From Bifidobacterium scaligerum (GTDB lineage: Bacteria > Actinomycetota > Actinomycetes > Actinomycetales > Bifidobacteriaceae): a stretch of DNA of 64,000 nt. The position numbers and the translations under genes were made by a program. This document shows positions 1 through 9,103 of this stretch, in pieces; the first letter of the stretch is position 1; each line of letters starts with the position of its first letter. The stretch is taken from NCBI RefSeq assembly GCF_002802865.1, contig NZ_PGLQ01000002.1:568047-632046 (forward strand), given 5' to 3'. The notes beneath the pieces are model-generated. The model saw only the letters and a program-made list of their open reading frames with translations, made no database searches and was not told where the DNA came from.

Positions 1-1142
1 TGACTCGTTACCGCACCAAACACAACGAGGCCAACGGAGAACACAACAATGACGGCTCTTCGGTAAATCACTCCGCCAATTTCGGCGTGGAAGGCGTTAC
101 TGATGATTTGGATGTGATCACGGCTCGCGAGCAGGCCGCCATGAACATGATGGGGACACTGCTACTCTCGTTGGGCACACCGATGATGCTGGCAGGCGAC
201 GAATTCCGCAATACGCAGGATGGCAACAACAATGCCTACTGCCAGGACAACGACATCACCTGGCTCAACTGGGACTGGCTGTATTCGCCGCAGAAGACGC
301 GCGAGATGCGTCGTCTGGAGACCGTGTCCCATCTGGTTGCGCTGCGCAAATCCTTGGATCTGTACCATCACGAGGATTTCTTCACCCGCCTGACGCAGAT
401 CGGCCTGTTCAAGCCATCAGACCGCGTCAAATGGTTCCTGCCCAACGGCAATGCCCCCGCCGAACGGGATTGGTTCGATCTGTCCACGAGAAGCTTCACC
501 ATGCGATTGCTCTCCAATAGTGAAGTGGACGTGTGCATCGTGGTCAATGGTGTGGACGAAGACCGGCAGTTCACCCTGCCTTCAGACAGCACATGGGTGC
601 CGAAATGGTGTTCCGCTGAGATCAATGGCAGATGGCCGGGGCATGGCGGCGTCGTGAAGCCAAACGACGACGATGACATCAGCGTGTGGATGCAGCATGT
701 GCAGAACGCCAGCGAAACCGTGCGCCGTCTTGCCGAAGAGGCCACGGCGCGCATGAAAGCCGAGGGCATGTCCGATGTGGATGCGGCCACGTTCGCCATG
801 CTGCAGGAATCCCGGTCCGCTCCTACCGCTGAATTCGCTAAGGTGACGCGGCGGCGTACCGCCGACAGCCCGGAGGGCGGCAAAGAACAGCAAACGCAAC
901 AACGCGGTCAGGTCCGTCCAACTACCGCGCAAACGGTTGAGGTTGACGGCCCGCATGCCGAGTCGTCAGCGACTGTGCATGGAGGCGGCGCATCAGCTTC
1001 GGCAGAGGGCACCGTCTCCGCCGATAAGGCCCCGGTCGACAAGGCCCCGACGGCCGATGTAGTAGCGGAGTCGGCCACCAAGCCATCGCCACATGTGTGG
1101 ACCATGCCGGCACTAAGCATCACGCTGATGAAGCAGGTGTGA
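1..1142 (+). CDS. glgX: Glycogen debranching enzyme GlgX, C-terminal part (5' end outside window)
   Basis: Hydrolyses alpha-1,6 branches of glycogen/limit dextrins in the cytoplasm (GH13 isoamylase type). The first complete codon is at position 3; the start lies upstream of the window. Visible motifs are the family's KHNEANGE segment, the block around TPMMLAGDEF that carries the last part of the catalytic barrel, and NNNAYCQDN. The C-terminal beta domain follows. Oddity: from about nt 690 to 1090 the protein runs through a charged, Ala/Thr/Glu/Pro-rich stretch before ending in a normal-looking last strand (PALSITLMKQV). This looks like a disordered insertion within the C-terminal domain. Gene family is certain; the role of the insertion is unknown. 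Confidence 0.93.
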   Translation, partial: TRYRTKHNEANGEHNNDGSSVNHSANFGVEGVTDDLDVITAREQAAMNMMGTLLLSLGTPMMLAGDEFRNTQDGNNNAYCQDNDITWLNWDWLYSPQKTREMRRLETVSHLVALRKSLDLYHHEDFFTRLTQIGLFKPSDRVKWFLPNGNAPAERDWFDLSTRSFTMRLLSNSEVDVCIVVNGVDEDRQFTLPSDSTWVPKWCSAEINGRWPGHGGVVKPNDDDDISVWMQHVQNASETVRRLAEEATARMKAEGMSDVDAATFAMLQESRSAPTAEFAKVTRRRTADSPEGGKEQQTQQRGQVRPTTAQTVEVDGPHAESSATVHGGGASASAEGTVSADKAPVDKAPTADVVAESATKPSPHVWTMPALSITLMKQV

Positions 1143-1325
1143 TATTCCCTAGGTTCGAGGCCTTGCGGCTTGAGTCGTGAGGCCTGAACCGTACGACTGC
1201 CTGAGCCTGGGCAAAGGCAACAGGCCACGCATACAGACCATGCATAGATGTTGGTATAGCAAAGAACCCTTCGCGGACGCATCCACGAAGGGTTCTTTGA
1301 TGCTCGGTACAGTCCGAAAGCGAAA

Positions 1326-1817
1326 TTAACGCTTGGAGAACTGCGGGGCGCGACGAGCCTTGTGCAGACCAGCCTTCTTGCGCTCCACGACGCGGGCGTC
1401 GCGGGTCAGGAAGCCGGCCTTCTTCAGGGCGGCGCGGTTGGCGTCACGATCGATGGCGTTCAGGGCGCGGGCCACGCCGAGACGGATGGCACCGGCCTGA
1501 CCGGTGGTGCCGCCGCCGTCAACGAGGACGATCACGTCGAACTTGCCTTCGAGCTTGAGCAGGACGATCGGGGAGTTGACCTCACGCTGCTGCAGCTTGG
1601 AGGGGAAGTACTCCTCCAGAGTGCGGCCGTTGACGGTCCACTTGCCGGAACCCGGAACCAGACGGACACGGGCCACAGCTTCCTTACGACGACCGGTGCC
1701 GTAGCCCGGCTCGATCGCGGAGGTGCCGGTGCCAGCGCCAGCGTTGGTCTCGGTGGTGTAGTTGGTGAGCTCCTCTTCGGTCTCGACAACCTGGGAGTCG
1801 TTGGTGTTTTCAGCCAT
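1326..1817 (-). CDS. rpsI: 30S ribosomal protein S9
   Basis: Small-subunit ribosomal protein at the P-site side of the decoding region. The conserved [15 protein letters not shown] segment and the basic tail ending FSKR are both present; the tail Arg contacts P-site tRNA in this family. The 163-aa length includes an acidic, Thr-rich N-terminal extension of about 30 residues, common in actinobacterial S9. A good ribosome-binding site (GAGGAGATAAG) precedes the ATG. It lies 22 bp downstream of rplM and is almost certainly cotranscribed with it. Confidence 0.97.
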   Translation of the reverse strand: MAENTNDSQVVETEEELTNYTTETNAGAGTGTSAIEPGYGTGRRKEAVARVRLVPGSGKWTVNGRTLEEYFPSKLQQREVNSPIVLLKLEGKFDVIVLVDGGGTTGQAGAIRLGVARALNAIDRDANRAALKKAGFLTRDARVVERKKAGLHKARRAPQFSKR

Positions 1818-1839
1818 GATTCTTATCTCCTCTCAGGTT

Positions 1840-2289
1840 TCACTTAGCCTGCTGCGAGACCTGAGCGATCTCGAAGACCTGGGGCTTCTGCGGGGTGTGC
1901 GGGTGCTCGGCGCCGCGGAAGATGCGGAGACGGTCGAGCTGTGCCTTGGACAGACGGTTCTTCGGCAGCATGCCCTTGATGGCGGACTTGATGATGCGCT
2001 CGGGGTTCTTCTCAAGCAGCTCGGCGTAGGAATCGCGACGCAGGCCACCGGGACGACCGGAGTGTGCGTACAGTTCCTTGCCCATCTTGTTGCCGGTCAG
2101 AGCAATCTTGTCGGCGTTGATGATGATCACGTGGTTGCCGGAATCGGCGTGAGGAGCGAAGGTCGGCTTGTTCTTGCCGCGCAGCAGAATAGCAGCCTGG
2201 GAGGCAAGACGGCCGAGCACCACGTCGGTGGCGTCGATGACATACCAGTCGTGAGTCAGATCAGCTGGCTTCGGAGTGAAAGTTTTCAC
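1840..2289 (-). CDS. rplM: 50S ribosomal protein L13
   Basis: Large-subunit ribosomal protein and first gene of the rplM-rpsI operon. It reads [29 protein letters not shown] and contains the L13 signature around [16 protein letters not shown] start at 2289 (149 aa) is preferred over an in-frame ATG at 2310. The GTG has an AAAAGGTAA ribosome-binding site at proper distance and gives the usual L13 N-terminus, whereas the upstream ATG would add seven non-conserved residues. Confidence 0.96.
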   Translation of the reverse strand: MKTFTPKPADLTHDWYVIDATDVVLGRLASQAAILLRGKNKPTFAPHADSGNHVIIINADKIALTGNKMGKELYAHSGRPGGLRRDSYAELLEKNPERIIKSAIKGMLPKNRLSKAQLDRLRIFRGAEHPHTPQKPQVFEIAQVSQQAK

Positions 2290-2461
2290 TGCATTACCTT
2301 TTCTATTCATTGTGTTCCGGGCTCTCGGCTGCCTGGCGTGGCTTGGTCAGGGCCGCATCCAGAAGGCGTCGAACCTCATTATCCGTGGGCTCCCTGAAAG
2401 TCCTCGATGGCGAGTGGGATAGCGCTTTGAAGGACCCCTTAGGGAAACACAACAATCCACT

Positions 2462-2489
2462 AGTATATCGCCGGTCTTGACATTGTCAC
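2462..2489 (-). promoter_or_regulatory. Probable promoter of rplM-rpsI
   Basis: On the minus strand GTGACA (2484-2489) and TATACT (2462-2467) are separated by 16 bp, a good housekeeping sigma match. It would give an untranslated leader of roughly 165 nt before the rplM GTG. Found by eye; the transcription start is not shown. Confidence 0.55.
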
Positions 2490-2518
2490 GGGGACATCGG
2501 CGCGGCGAAAATATGAGA

Positions 2519-2555
2519 GGGCGGGCCGACCCATTCACACCGGGTCAACCCGCCC
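2519..2555 (-). terminator. Hairpin downstream of malQ
   Basis: GGGCGGG...GACCC pairs with GGGTC...CCCGCCC across a 9-nt loop, 20 bp past the malQ stop. The U-tract on the minus strand is interrupted (TCTCATATTTT), so termination may be partial. Confidence 0.65.
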
Positions 2556-2576
2556 TTTCAACGCGTTTTCGACGCC

Positions 2577-4742
2577 TCAGCTGTTGAAAATCTGGGCGAA
2601 ACGTTGCGCGCCAGGAGTTTCGAACAACGTTTCCAGCGGTACGACATCTCCCTTGGCGTCGGCCAGAGGCACTCGCCAATTCGGATATTCATTATTCGTA
2701 CCCGGCTGGTTCTGCGCACGCTTCTCCCCCACCGCGTCAGTGATCGAAGCAGCAAGCAGCTTGCACGGAGAGCCCTTGAGCGCACGGTACAAAGCGTCAA
2801 TGATATCCGCCTCATGTTCATCGCGATGCTCGGCGAACTCCGGGTCGAGGTATCCCTCCTGCACAAGCATGGCCAGCATGGCGTTTTGCTCGGCGGTGGC
2901 CGAGGCTTGGAACTCTTCGGCGGAGCCGGTCAGCAATCCCAGACGCTCGCGGATCTTGACATGCTCGTACTCCAGATATCCCGCCGCCGGCGGCATATCG
3001 TGGGTGTTGACGGAGGCCAATGCATACGGGCGCCACTGCGAGGGAGCCCGGAATACACCGTCGCGCTGCTCGAACCATTCCACAGCGCAGCCGAGGATGC
3101 CGTGGCCAGAGAGCGAATCAGCCACATATTCAGGCACTACGCCAAGGTCTTCTCCCACTACCACGCCATGCGCGCGCGAAGCCTCAATGGCCAGGATTCC
3201 CAGCATGATATCGGCGTCGTAATACACATACGTGCCATCCATGGCGCTGTGATGCGAAGGAATCCACCACAGACGGAACAGGCCGAGAATATGGTCGATG
3301 CGTACGGCACCGGCGCGGGCGAACATGCCGTGGACCATATTGCGGTACGTCTCATATCCCGTAGCTTCCAGATCCAGAGGGCTCAGCGGCGGCTGGCTCC
3401 AGTCCTGGCCCTGCTGGTTGAACATGTCCGGCGGAGCGCCGACCGTGGCTCCCTTGGCGAATCGCTCAGGATTCCACCATACATCGGCACCGAGGGGGTG
3501 GACACCCACTGCCATATCCGACATAACGCCGATATGCATACCGGCATCTTTGGCGGCCTGTTGCGCAGCGGCAAGCTGATCGGAGGCAACCCACTCAAGC
3601 CAGCGGTAGAAATCAAGCGTGTCGGGGAACTGTTGCTTGAGATCGGCGATCTCCTGAGAGTCTCGGTTGAATCGACGAATCCAGCTTTCGTCATTGTCTT
3701 CGGGAGCGCCCCACTTGTCATAGCACAGGCACCACGTCGCATATGCTTCCAGATCAGAGCCGCATTCCTGCTTGAATACGTCGAATTGCGCCTGACGCTC
3801 GGCCTTACGTCCCGCCTTGAAGATAATCCACAACGCATGCATCTTGCTGCGCCACATGGAATCACGATCAATGATCTGCGAGTCGCCGTTGAGCGGTTCG
3901 GTTTCGGCATGCAGCTCATCGACGTCATGCTTGGCCTGAGCATCCAGCAATGCATACTCGGGTACCGACTCCGGACGAATGTACGTGAAGTTCACCAATC
4001 GACGACTGACCGGAAGATAAGGCGACGGCGTCAGTGGTGAAACCGGTTCGGCGGCATGCACCGGGTTGATCAGCACGAAATCCGCACCGGTCTGGCCTTT
4101 GGCATTCACCAGCATGGTCTTCAGGTCTTCGAAATCGCCGATGCCCCAGGAGCCGGCGGAACGAATCGAATACAGCTGCGCCATCCAGCCCCATAGGCTA
4201 CCGGATTTCATGGGGTCAAGCAGCTCCACATGATCAGGCGCGCTAATCAACGTAGCGTCTTGCGTGCGCCCGGCAACAGTGACATGCAACGTGTGATAGC
4301 CGGCAGGGATGTCGGAGGGAATGATCAGCGCCGCCGTGGAGACAAAGGAGCTTCCGAGATCAAACGCCTGAGAACCGTCTCCCGGCCCCACTTCGATATT
4401 GCCTTCATAGTCCTCGCCGTTTTCCAGCGTGATGGTGGCCGACGGCACGTCAAGAATGCCGGTGTTCACCAGCACCTTGTCTTCCTTGCCTACCGTATGC
4501 AATACGGTAGGCTCCACCAGACGGCTGTACCGTTCCTTCAGGATACGTCGGATGGAGGCATCCTGGGCGTCCTCGTCCTTGGCGTCAATGCCCAGAGCCG
4601 CCAGCACGGCGATGAGTACGTCGTCGGCTATCTCGTGATAGTCGTGGCTCATGCCTACGTAGCTGGTGCCGACGCCGACCAACTTGGCGAGTCGAATCAG
4701 CGGACGCGCCAGTCGTTCTTCATTCTCGGTATTCTCGCTCAT
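2577..4742 (-). CDS. malQ: 4-alpha-glucanotransferase (amylomaltase)
   Basis: Transfers alpha-1,4-glucan segments between maltodextrins in the cytoplasm (GH77). Catalytic blocks are visible: AVRIDHILGLFRLWW with the nucleophile Asp, VVGEDLGVVPE with the acid/base Glu, and NTHDMPPAAGY with the transition-state Asp. An N-terminal beta-rich extension of about 150 residues precedes the barrel, as in the long MalQ forms of actinobacteria. The start at 4742 (721 aa, MSENTENEE) follows a GGGGG ribosome-binding site. An in-frame start 15 codons upstream lacks one. A LacI-type inverted repeat lies about 90 bp upstream, so repression by a maltodextrin regulator is likely (inference). Confidence 0.95.
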   Translation of the reverse strand: MSENTENEERLARPLIRLAKLVGVGTSYVGMSHDYHEIADDVLIAVLAALGIDAKDEDAQDASIRRILKERYSRLVEPTVLHTVGKEDKVLVNTGILDVPSATITLENGEDYEGNIEVGPGDGSQAFDLGSSFVSTAALIIPSDIPAGYHTLHVTVAGRTQDATLISAPDHVELLDPMKSGSLWGWMAQLYSIRSAGSWGIGDFEDLKTMLVNAKGQTGADFVLINPVHAAEPVSPLTPSPYLPVSRRLVNFTYIRPESVPEYALLDAQAKHDVDELHAETEPLNGDSQIIDRDSMWRSKMHALWIIFKAGRKAERQAQFDVFKQECGSDLEAYATWCLCYDKWGAPEDNDESWIRRFNRDSQEIADLKQQFPDTLDFYRWLEWVASDQLAAAQQAAKDAGMHIGVMSDMAVGVHPLGADVWWNPERFAKGATVGAPPDMFNQQGQDWSQPPLSPLDLEATGYETYRNMVHGMFARAGAVRIDHILGLFRLWWIPSHHSAMDGTYVYYDADIMLGILAIEASRAHGVVVGEDLGVVPEYVADSLSGHGILGCAVEWFEQRDGVFRAPSQWRPYALASVNTHDMPPAAGYLEYEHVKIRERLGLLTGSAEEFQASATAEQNAMLAMLVQEGYLDPEFAEHRDEHEADIIDALYRALKGSPCKLLAASITDAVGEKRAQNQPGTNNEYPNWRVPLADAKGDVVPLETLFETPGAQRFAQIFNS

Positions 4743-4831
4743 AGCCCCCAGTCTAACGCCCGAAAACAGCGCCACACCGTACGACAAGCGCTACGACACC
4801 CGTCTTTGCGGTAAAATTATGACCACATGAT

Positions 4832-4853
4832 GGTATGTGAACGCTCACATACC
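4832..4853. promoter_or_regulatory. LacI-family operator-like inverted repeat upstream of malQ
   Basis: GGTATGTGA and TCACATACC are perfect inverted arms around ACGC, giving a CG-centred TGTGA-N4-TCACA core typical of LacI-family operators. It lies between malQ (starts 4742, leftward) and the end of the LRV gene (4867). A -10-like CATAAT on the minus strand sits nearby. Binding by a MalR-type repressor is inferred. Confidence 0.6.
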
Positions 4854-4866
4854 GATGAGAGCCACA

Positions 4867-5529
4867 TCAGCGTCGTTGCTCGGCAGCGTGACGTACCTCA
4901 GCTGAAGGGTCTGAGGCCAACACCTCCAGCATCCGGGCGGACGTATTGGGATTCAGCGCCACTGCACGACGCACCATCGAAGACAGCACCGTCGGGGCGC
5001 CCTCCTCACGCGTAGTTCCAAGCTCCCCCAGAAAATCCAGAGTCTCACTGTCCACTTCAGGATTCTGCGCCCCCTCCAGACGCATCTTCCAACTGGTGCG
5101 CTTGTTCTTCAAAGCTGTGTCGCGCACCTGCGGCACCGGATCTTTGGTCAGTCTTCCCACCAGCCAGTTTTTGCTGTCCTCATTGGCGGCCACCGCTTGC
5201 CTCACCGACGCATCAGGGTCCTCGGAAAGCTTGACCAGCACATTCGGGAACGGCATCTCAGTGCCGAGGAACACACGATCGGCCACCGGCGTATTGGGAT
5301 TGCCCGCCACGGCTTCCAACAATGCGGTGGCACGGGAGAACGCCGCCTGATCGGCACGGTCAGGCAATGGACGACGAGCAAACTCGGACAGTTCCGCGGC
5401 GTCGGTGGAATGACGCAGATGCTCATAGGTGACAGTCAACGGCTCAAAGTCGGATTGCGGCTCGGCGCTCTCGTGTTCGGGCACTGGTACATCGGTTGCT
5501 GCATTGGTCGCTGCGTTGTCCTCGGTCAT
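4867..5529 (-). CDS. Leucine-rich-repeat-variant (LRV) protein, function unknown
   Basis: 220 aa, no signal or membrane segment. After an acidic N-terminus of about 40 residues it has repeated helical units of the type 'D(P)xxxVRxAVAxN...' : VLVKLSEDPDASVRQAVAAN, WLVGRLTKDPVPQVRDTALK, MVRRAVALNPNTSARMLEVL and ASDPSAEVRHAA. This is the LRV/HEAT-like pattern, which normally forms a solenoid for protein binding. The ATG at 5529 follows GGAGACC. It lies upstream of malQ in the same direction, but the operator between them suggests separate control. No enzymatic residues recognised. Confidence 0.75.
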   Translation of the reverse strand: MTEDNAATNAATDVPVPEHESAEPQSDFEPLTVTYEHLRHSTDAAELSEFARRPLPDRADQAAFSRATALLEAVAGNPNTPVADRVFLGTEMPFPNVLVKLSEDPDASVRQAVAANEDSKNWLVGRLTKDPVPQVRDTALKNKRTSWKMRLEGAQNPEVDSETLDFLGELGTTREEGAPTVLSSMVRRAVALNPNTSARMLEVLASDPSAEVRHAAEQRR

Positions 5530-5612
5530 GGTCTCCAGCTTAGTCAGATACGGATTGGATAAGAATGGTTATGCGAGATATAAGCCTGACAGCATGAGAT
5601 CCCTGTATGCTC

Positions 5613-6257
5613 TCACTGGCCAATCGGCACGGGAATATTGACCATCGCCCCCGGCTCAGGCACCACGGCGGCATTGAACATCTCACGAACACGTTCCTCG
5701 AACCGATCGCATTGGTCGGCAGGCACCACGGCGGTCAGCTGCACGTTCATCGTATACGATTCATTCTCCTGAGTGGCGCCGAGCTGGCCCAGCAGCTGCT
5801 GGAATCGAGCCAACTGCGGATATTCGAGATGCACCAGATATTGGCGGGCCGTCATGATGCGTGCCACTTGCGCCGATTTCAGCGCCAGTGACGCCGCCGA
5901 CGAATAGGCGCGCACCAAACCACCCGATCCCAGCAGGATACCGCCGAAATACCGGGTGACAGCGACCACGCAATCGGTGGTGCCGGACTGTTTGAGCACA
6001 TCGAGAATCGGCTTGCCTGCCGTACCGGACGGCTCGCCGTCATCACTCATGCGTTCCGACAGCCGTCCATCGGCACCGCCGCACACCGCAGCATAGGCCA
6101 CATGACGGGCTTTGGGATGCTGCTCACGAATCGAGGCGACGAACGCAAGCGCTTCATCCAGATCATCGACGTGGGCGGCGTCACCGATGAACTCGGACTT
6201 CTTCTCGACCAGCGCATCGTGCGCGGGAGCGGAAGGCGAGTTGAGAATCGTCTGCAT
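5613..6257 (-). CDS. YigZ / IMPACT family protein
   Basis: 214 aa with the UPF0029 N-terminal domain. Recognisable features are the start region KKSEFIGDAAHVDDLDEALAFVA, the block DDGEPSGTAGKPILDVLKQS, and RYFGGILLGSGGLVRAYSSAA, which is diagnostic of the family. The C-terminal half is the smaller ferredoxin-like domain. The family is linked to translation control (IMPACT in eukaryotes), but the bacterial role is not settled. The start ATG follows AAGGATGTGAACT. It ends 83 bp from the LRV gene. Confidence 0.92.
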   Translation of the reverse strand: MQTILNSPSAPAHDALVEKKSEFIGDAAHVDDLDEALAFVASIREQHPKARHVAYAAVCGGADGRLSERMSDDGEPSGTAGKPILDVLKQSGTTDCVVAVTRYFGGILLGSGGLVRAYSSAASLALKSAQVARIMTARQYLVHLEYPQLARFQQLLGQLGATQENESYTMNVQLTAVVPADQCDRFEERVREMFNAAVVPEPGAMVNIPVPIGQ

Positions 6258-6312
6258 AGTTCACATCCTTGATGAGTTCCGCGAGTTGGTTCGATGAGCC
6301 CCGTGCGGCAGT

Positions 6313-7368
6313 TCAGCGCTCGGAGACGACGACGTTATAGTCCTCTCCGGCGAAATACGCCTTCAGACATGCGATCATCTGGCGGGTGAGCTCCTTGAAT
6401 GCACCGTCCGTACGCCAGCCGACATGCGGCGTGAGCACGATGCCAGGTATATGGCAGACCGGATCCGAGGCCTTCAACGGCTCATGGTCAAACACGTCAA
6501 GGGCGGCGGGGATATCGCCGCGCTGCAACCTTGCGAGCAACGCGCCGGATGCGATGACTTCGGAACGCGCGGTGTTCACGAACAATGTGCCGGGGCGCAG
6601 ATGATCGAGATTGTCGGCGGTGATGATGCCACGTGTGGCGTCATTGAGCGGCAGATGAACGGAAACCACATCGCTGGTTTCGATGAGCTCGTTGAGATCG
6701 TTCACCGGCGTGGCACCTGATCGTGCGAAATGTTCGGCAGGCACGTGCGAATTCCATGCGGACACCTCCATGCCGAAGGCCCGTGCGATGGAGGCCACGG
6801 TGGCACCGATGCCGCCCAATCCGATGATGCCCATACGACGGCCGGCCAATTGCAGACCGTCTCCACCAGCCCATGCCCAGTTGCCGTCCTTGACATCCTT
6901 ATCCAACGTGCCAGTGCGGCGAATCAGTTCGAACAGCAGAGCGAATGTATGCTCCGCCACCGCATGATCGCCGTAATGTTCCGCATTGCATACACGAACC
7001 TTGAGTTCGCGTGCCAGATCGAGATTGATGTAGCTGGCCACTCCGGTACCGCAGAACACGATGCATTTGACATGGCCGGCGATGGCACGCAACATGCCAT
7101 CCGAAATATGGTAGCCGCCTACCAGCAGGGCATCAGCTTCAGCGAGCCGCTCGATGAGTACGGTCTCATCCGAAGTGAACTCCTCGAACATGCGTACACG
7201 GGCTACATCCTTGAGCACAGGAAATTGCGCCTTGATGGGATCGATCATCGCCCCGAGTACGGCAGGCATGACCACCAGTGGCAAATCGGTGCGCTCGGGT
7301 TGGGTTTCGTAAATCTCGGTCATGGGCACCACCATAGGCCGGCGGTGGGAGAATCGCGGCGTGGTCAT
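6313..7368 (-). CDS. D-isomer-specific 2-hydroxyacid dehydrogenase
   Basis: NAD(P)-dependent reduction of a 2-keto acid to a D-2-hydroxy acid; substrate not determinable. The Rossmann motif GIIGLGGIGATVA is intact. Catalytic residues are visible as Arg in FVNTARSEVI, Glu in VFDHEPL and His in LTPHVGWRT. The start at 7368 (351 aa) has AGGAG 8 nt upstream. A GTG 24 nt earlier, directly abutting the upstream gene's stop, is possible but has no ribosome-binding site. It is tightly spaced behind the CapA-like gene and probably cotranscribed. Confidence 0.92.
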   Translation of the reverse strand: MTTPRFSHRRPMVVPMTEIYETQPERTDLPLVVMPAVLGAMIDPIKAQFPVLKDVARVRMFEEFTSDETVLIERLAEADALLVGGYHISDGMLRAIAGHVKCIVFCGTGVASYINLDLARELKVRVCNAEHYGDHAVAEHTFALLFELIRRTGTLDKDVKDGNWAWAGGDGLQLAGRRMGIIGLGGIGATVASIARAFGMEVSAWNSHVPAEHFARSGATPVNDLNELIETSDVVSVHLPLNDATRGIITADNLDHLRPGTLFVNTARSEVIASGALLARLQRGDIPAALDVFDHEPLKASDPVCHIPGIVLTPHVGWRTDGAFKELTRQMIACLKAYFAGEDYNVVVSER

Positions 7369-7392
7369 CTGCGACGCTCCTCGCCGCCCCAC

Positions 7393-8751
7393 TTACTGCG
7401 CGGATTTGGCGGACTGCTCCTGAGTGATGTTCCATTCACGTACTACGTTCTGGTCGGCACCCATCGAATAGATGACATCCCAGATGCGCTGACGAATCTG
7501 CGCATCATACGATTCATCCCAACATGCGCCGATCGGGTGATCGGACGAGATCGGACACCACTGATACTTCCCCTGATGCACATTGGCGGTAGGCACCCAG
7601 TCGATGCGGTTCACCCGCCAGGAACCCTTGACGCCCTTTTTGCCGGCGAACTGGATACGCGCGGTGACGCCCTGATTGTTCACCAGTGTCTCCGGCGTAT
7701 TCGCGGATTCGGTGACGGTATTGCCCAGACCGTAGACGATCCAAGTGCCGTTGTAATTTTCAATCGGCTGCGCGCAATGGCATCCCGCGCCATAGATCAC
7801 GTCGAATGCACCGGTATCGGCCAGCTCGTGGGCCTCGGAAATCTGCCAGGAATCAGCGTAATCCAGATACTCCTGCACCGAATGCATGGCGATGGCCACG
7901 ACGTCGGCTCCTTGTTCGCGAGCCTTGTTCGCCTTGTCCACCGCACGTTGGATGTCGCTGTCATGATTGGGATCGCCGGCCTCGCGCAGACGATCCACCT
8001 GCCAATCCTCATCGGCGGTCATGCCGTTGAGCGATACGGTTCCGGTGACCAGTCCCAGCTTGCCGCCACCGGTTGGCGAATCGATCACCAACGGTTCGGT
8101 GGATTCCGCCTCGGTTTTGTATGAACCGGTTTGAGCGATGCCGTCCGCCTCAAGCGTATCCCACAAGCGGGCGATGCCTTCCGCCCCCTGATCCCACGAA
8201 TGGTTCGTGGCATGGGTGCAGGCGGTATAGCCTACGTTCTTGACCGCATCCGCGACCTCCGGAGGAATGTTGAAAATCGGATATGCGGCATAAGGACCTC
8301 CACGTTGGGCAATGGGGGTTTCAAACTCACATACGGCGATGTCGGAAGCCTGAATGTACTGCTTCATCGGTTCGAATAAGGGATCGAAATTGAAGGCGGT
8401 GCCATCCGTGGCATTGGGGTTGGGCCCTTGGAACTGGCTCCACAATCCTTCGTGGAACAGCAGATCGCCATTGACCAGCATGGCGATGCAGTCTGTATCC
8501 GGGCAGTCCGGTGAATTGCCGTGGTGTTCGACCACCGGCTTCGGGGCGGCCTGTTGTTTGTGCAATGCACTGTTCGACGCCATGCCACCGTCAGATTGCC
8601 GTGTATCGCCACTGCCGATGGGATGCGCGGCAAGCCACACTCCAGCGCCCAGACATACGGCAAGCGCAAGAATGAACACGGCAAGCAACGTCACACGACT
8701 GGTTCGCGTGGACATGGTCCGATGCTGCCCTTGACCGGAAATATGACTCAT
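7393..8751 (-). CDS. CapA-family (poly-gamma-glutamate synthesis type) exported protein
   Basis: 452 aa. The N-terminus is basic followed by one hydrophobic segment (LLAVFILALAVCLGAGVWLAA), a signal anchor or uncleaved signal. The rest is a metallophosphatase-like CapA domain: MLVNGDLLFHEGLW, CEFETPIAQRGG, CTHATNHSWDQGAEG and VIAMHSVQEYLDY, ending with YGLGNTVTES. A polymer-related surface role is usual for the family; the substrate here is unknown. The ATG at 8751 follows AGAGGGG. An open frame extends 58 codons upstream, but that part does not look coding. Confidence 0.88.
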   Translation of the reverse strand: MSHISGQGQHRTMSTRTSRVTLLAVFILALAVCLGAGVWLAAHPIGSGDTRQSDGGMASNSALHKQQAAPKPVVEHHGNSPDCPDTDCIAMLVNGDLLFHEGLWSQFQGPNPNATDGTAFNFDPLFEPMKQYIQASDIAVCEFETPIAQRGGPYAAYPIFNIPPEVADAVKNVGYTACTHATNHSWDQGAEGIARLWDTLEADGIAQTGSYKTEAESTEPLVIDSPTGGGKLGLVTGTVSLNGMTADEDWQVDRLREAGDPNHDSDIQRAVDKANKAREQGADVVAIAMHSVQEYLDYADSWQISEAHELADTGAFDVIYGAGCHCAQPIENYNGTWIVYGLGNTVTESANTPETLVNNQGVTARIQFAGKKGVKGSWRVNRIDWVPTANVHQGKYQWCPISSDHPIGACWDESYDAQIRQRIWDVIYSMGADQNVVREWNITQEQSAKSAQ

Positions 8752-9103
8752 CGTTGACGCCCCTCTATCCTTACGGACTTTTGCCGAATGCTTTCGGCAC
8801 CACTCTCTTCCAGTTAAGGATACCGCCCAACGGCAGATTCGCACCAATAGGCTGACCCATACATGCTGCCGGTACCGTGATGCGCCGTGGCGACGCGACA
8901 TGACGATGCGCCGTGACAAACGCATCAGACCGCTGGACCTCAGCGAATTTATGCGTTATGCATCGACGTGGCGGAAATAATATCCCAGTAGAATCGTTGA
9001 CTGGAGGCGGACGGACAATGGCGTACCTCCGGCTCCGTTACTTCACGCCATATCTATCGCTATCGACGCGACTATCACGATGAATCCCTTCATCTATGCA
9101 CAT
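8752..9103. other. Intergenic region between CapA-like gene and dapC, no gene seen
   Basis: 352 bp that must carry the promoter of the leftward capA-like operon and the end of dapC. An imperfect GGAGG...CCTCC hairpin around 9002-9030 could help end dapC transcription. I see no convincing sigma site, RNA gene or small gene. Confidence 0.5.
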
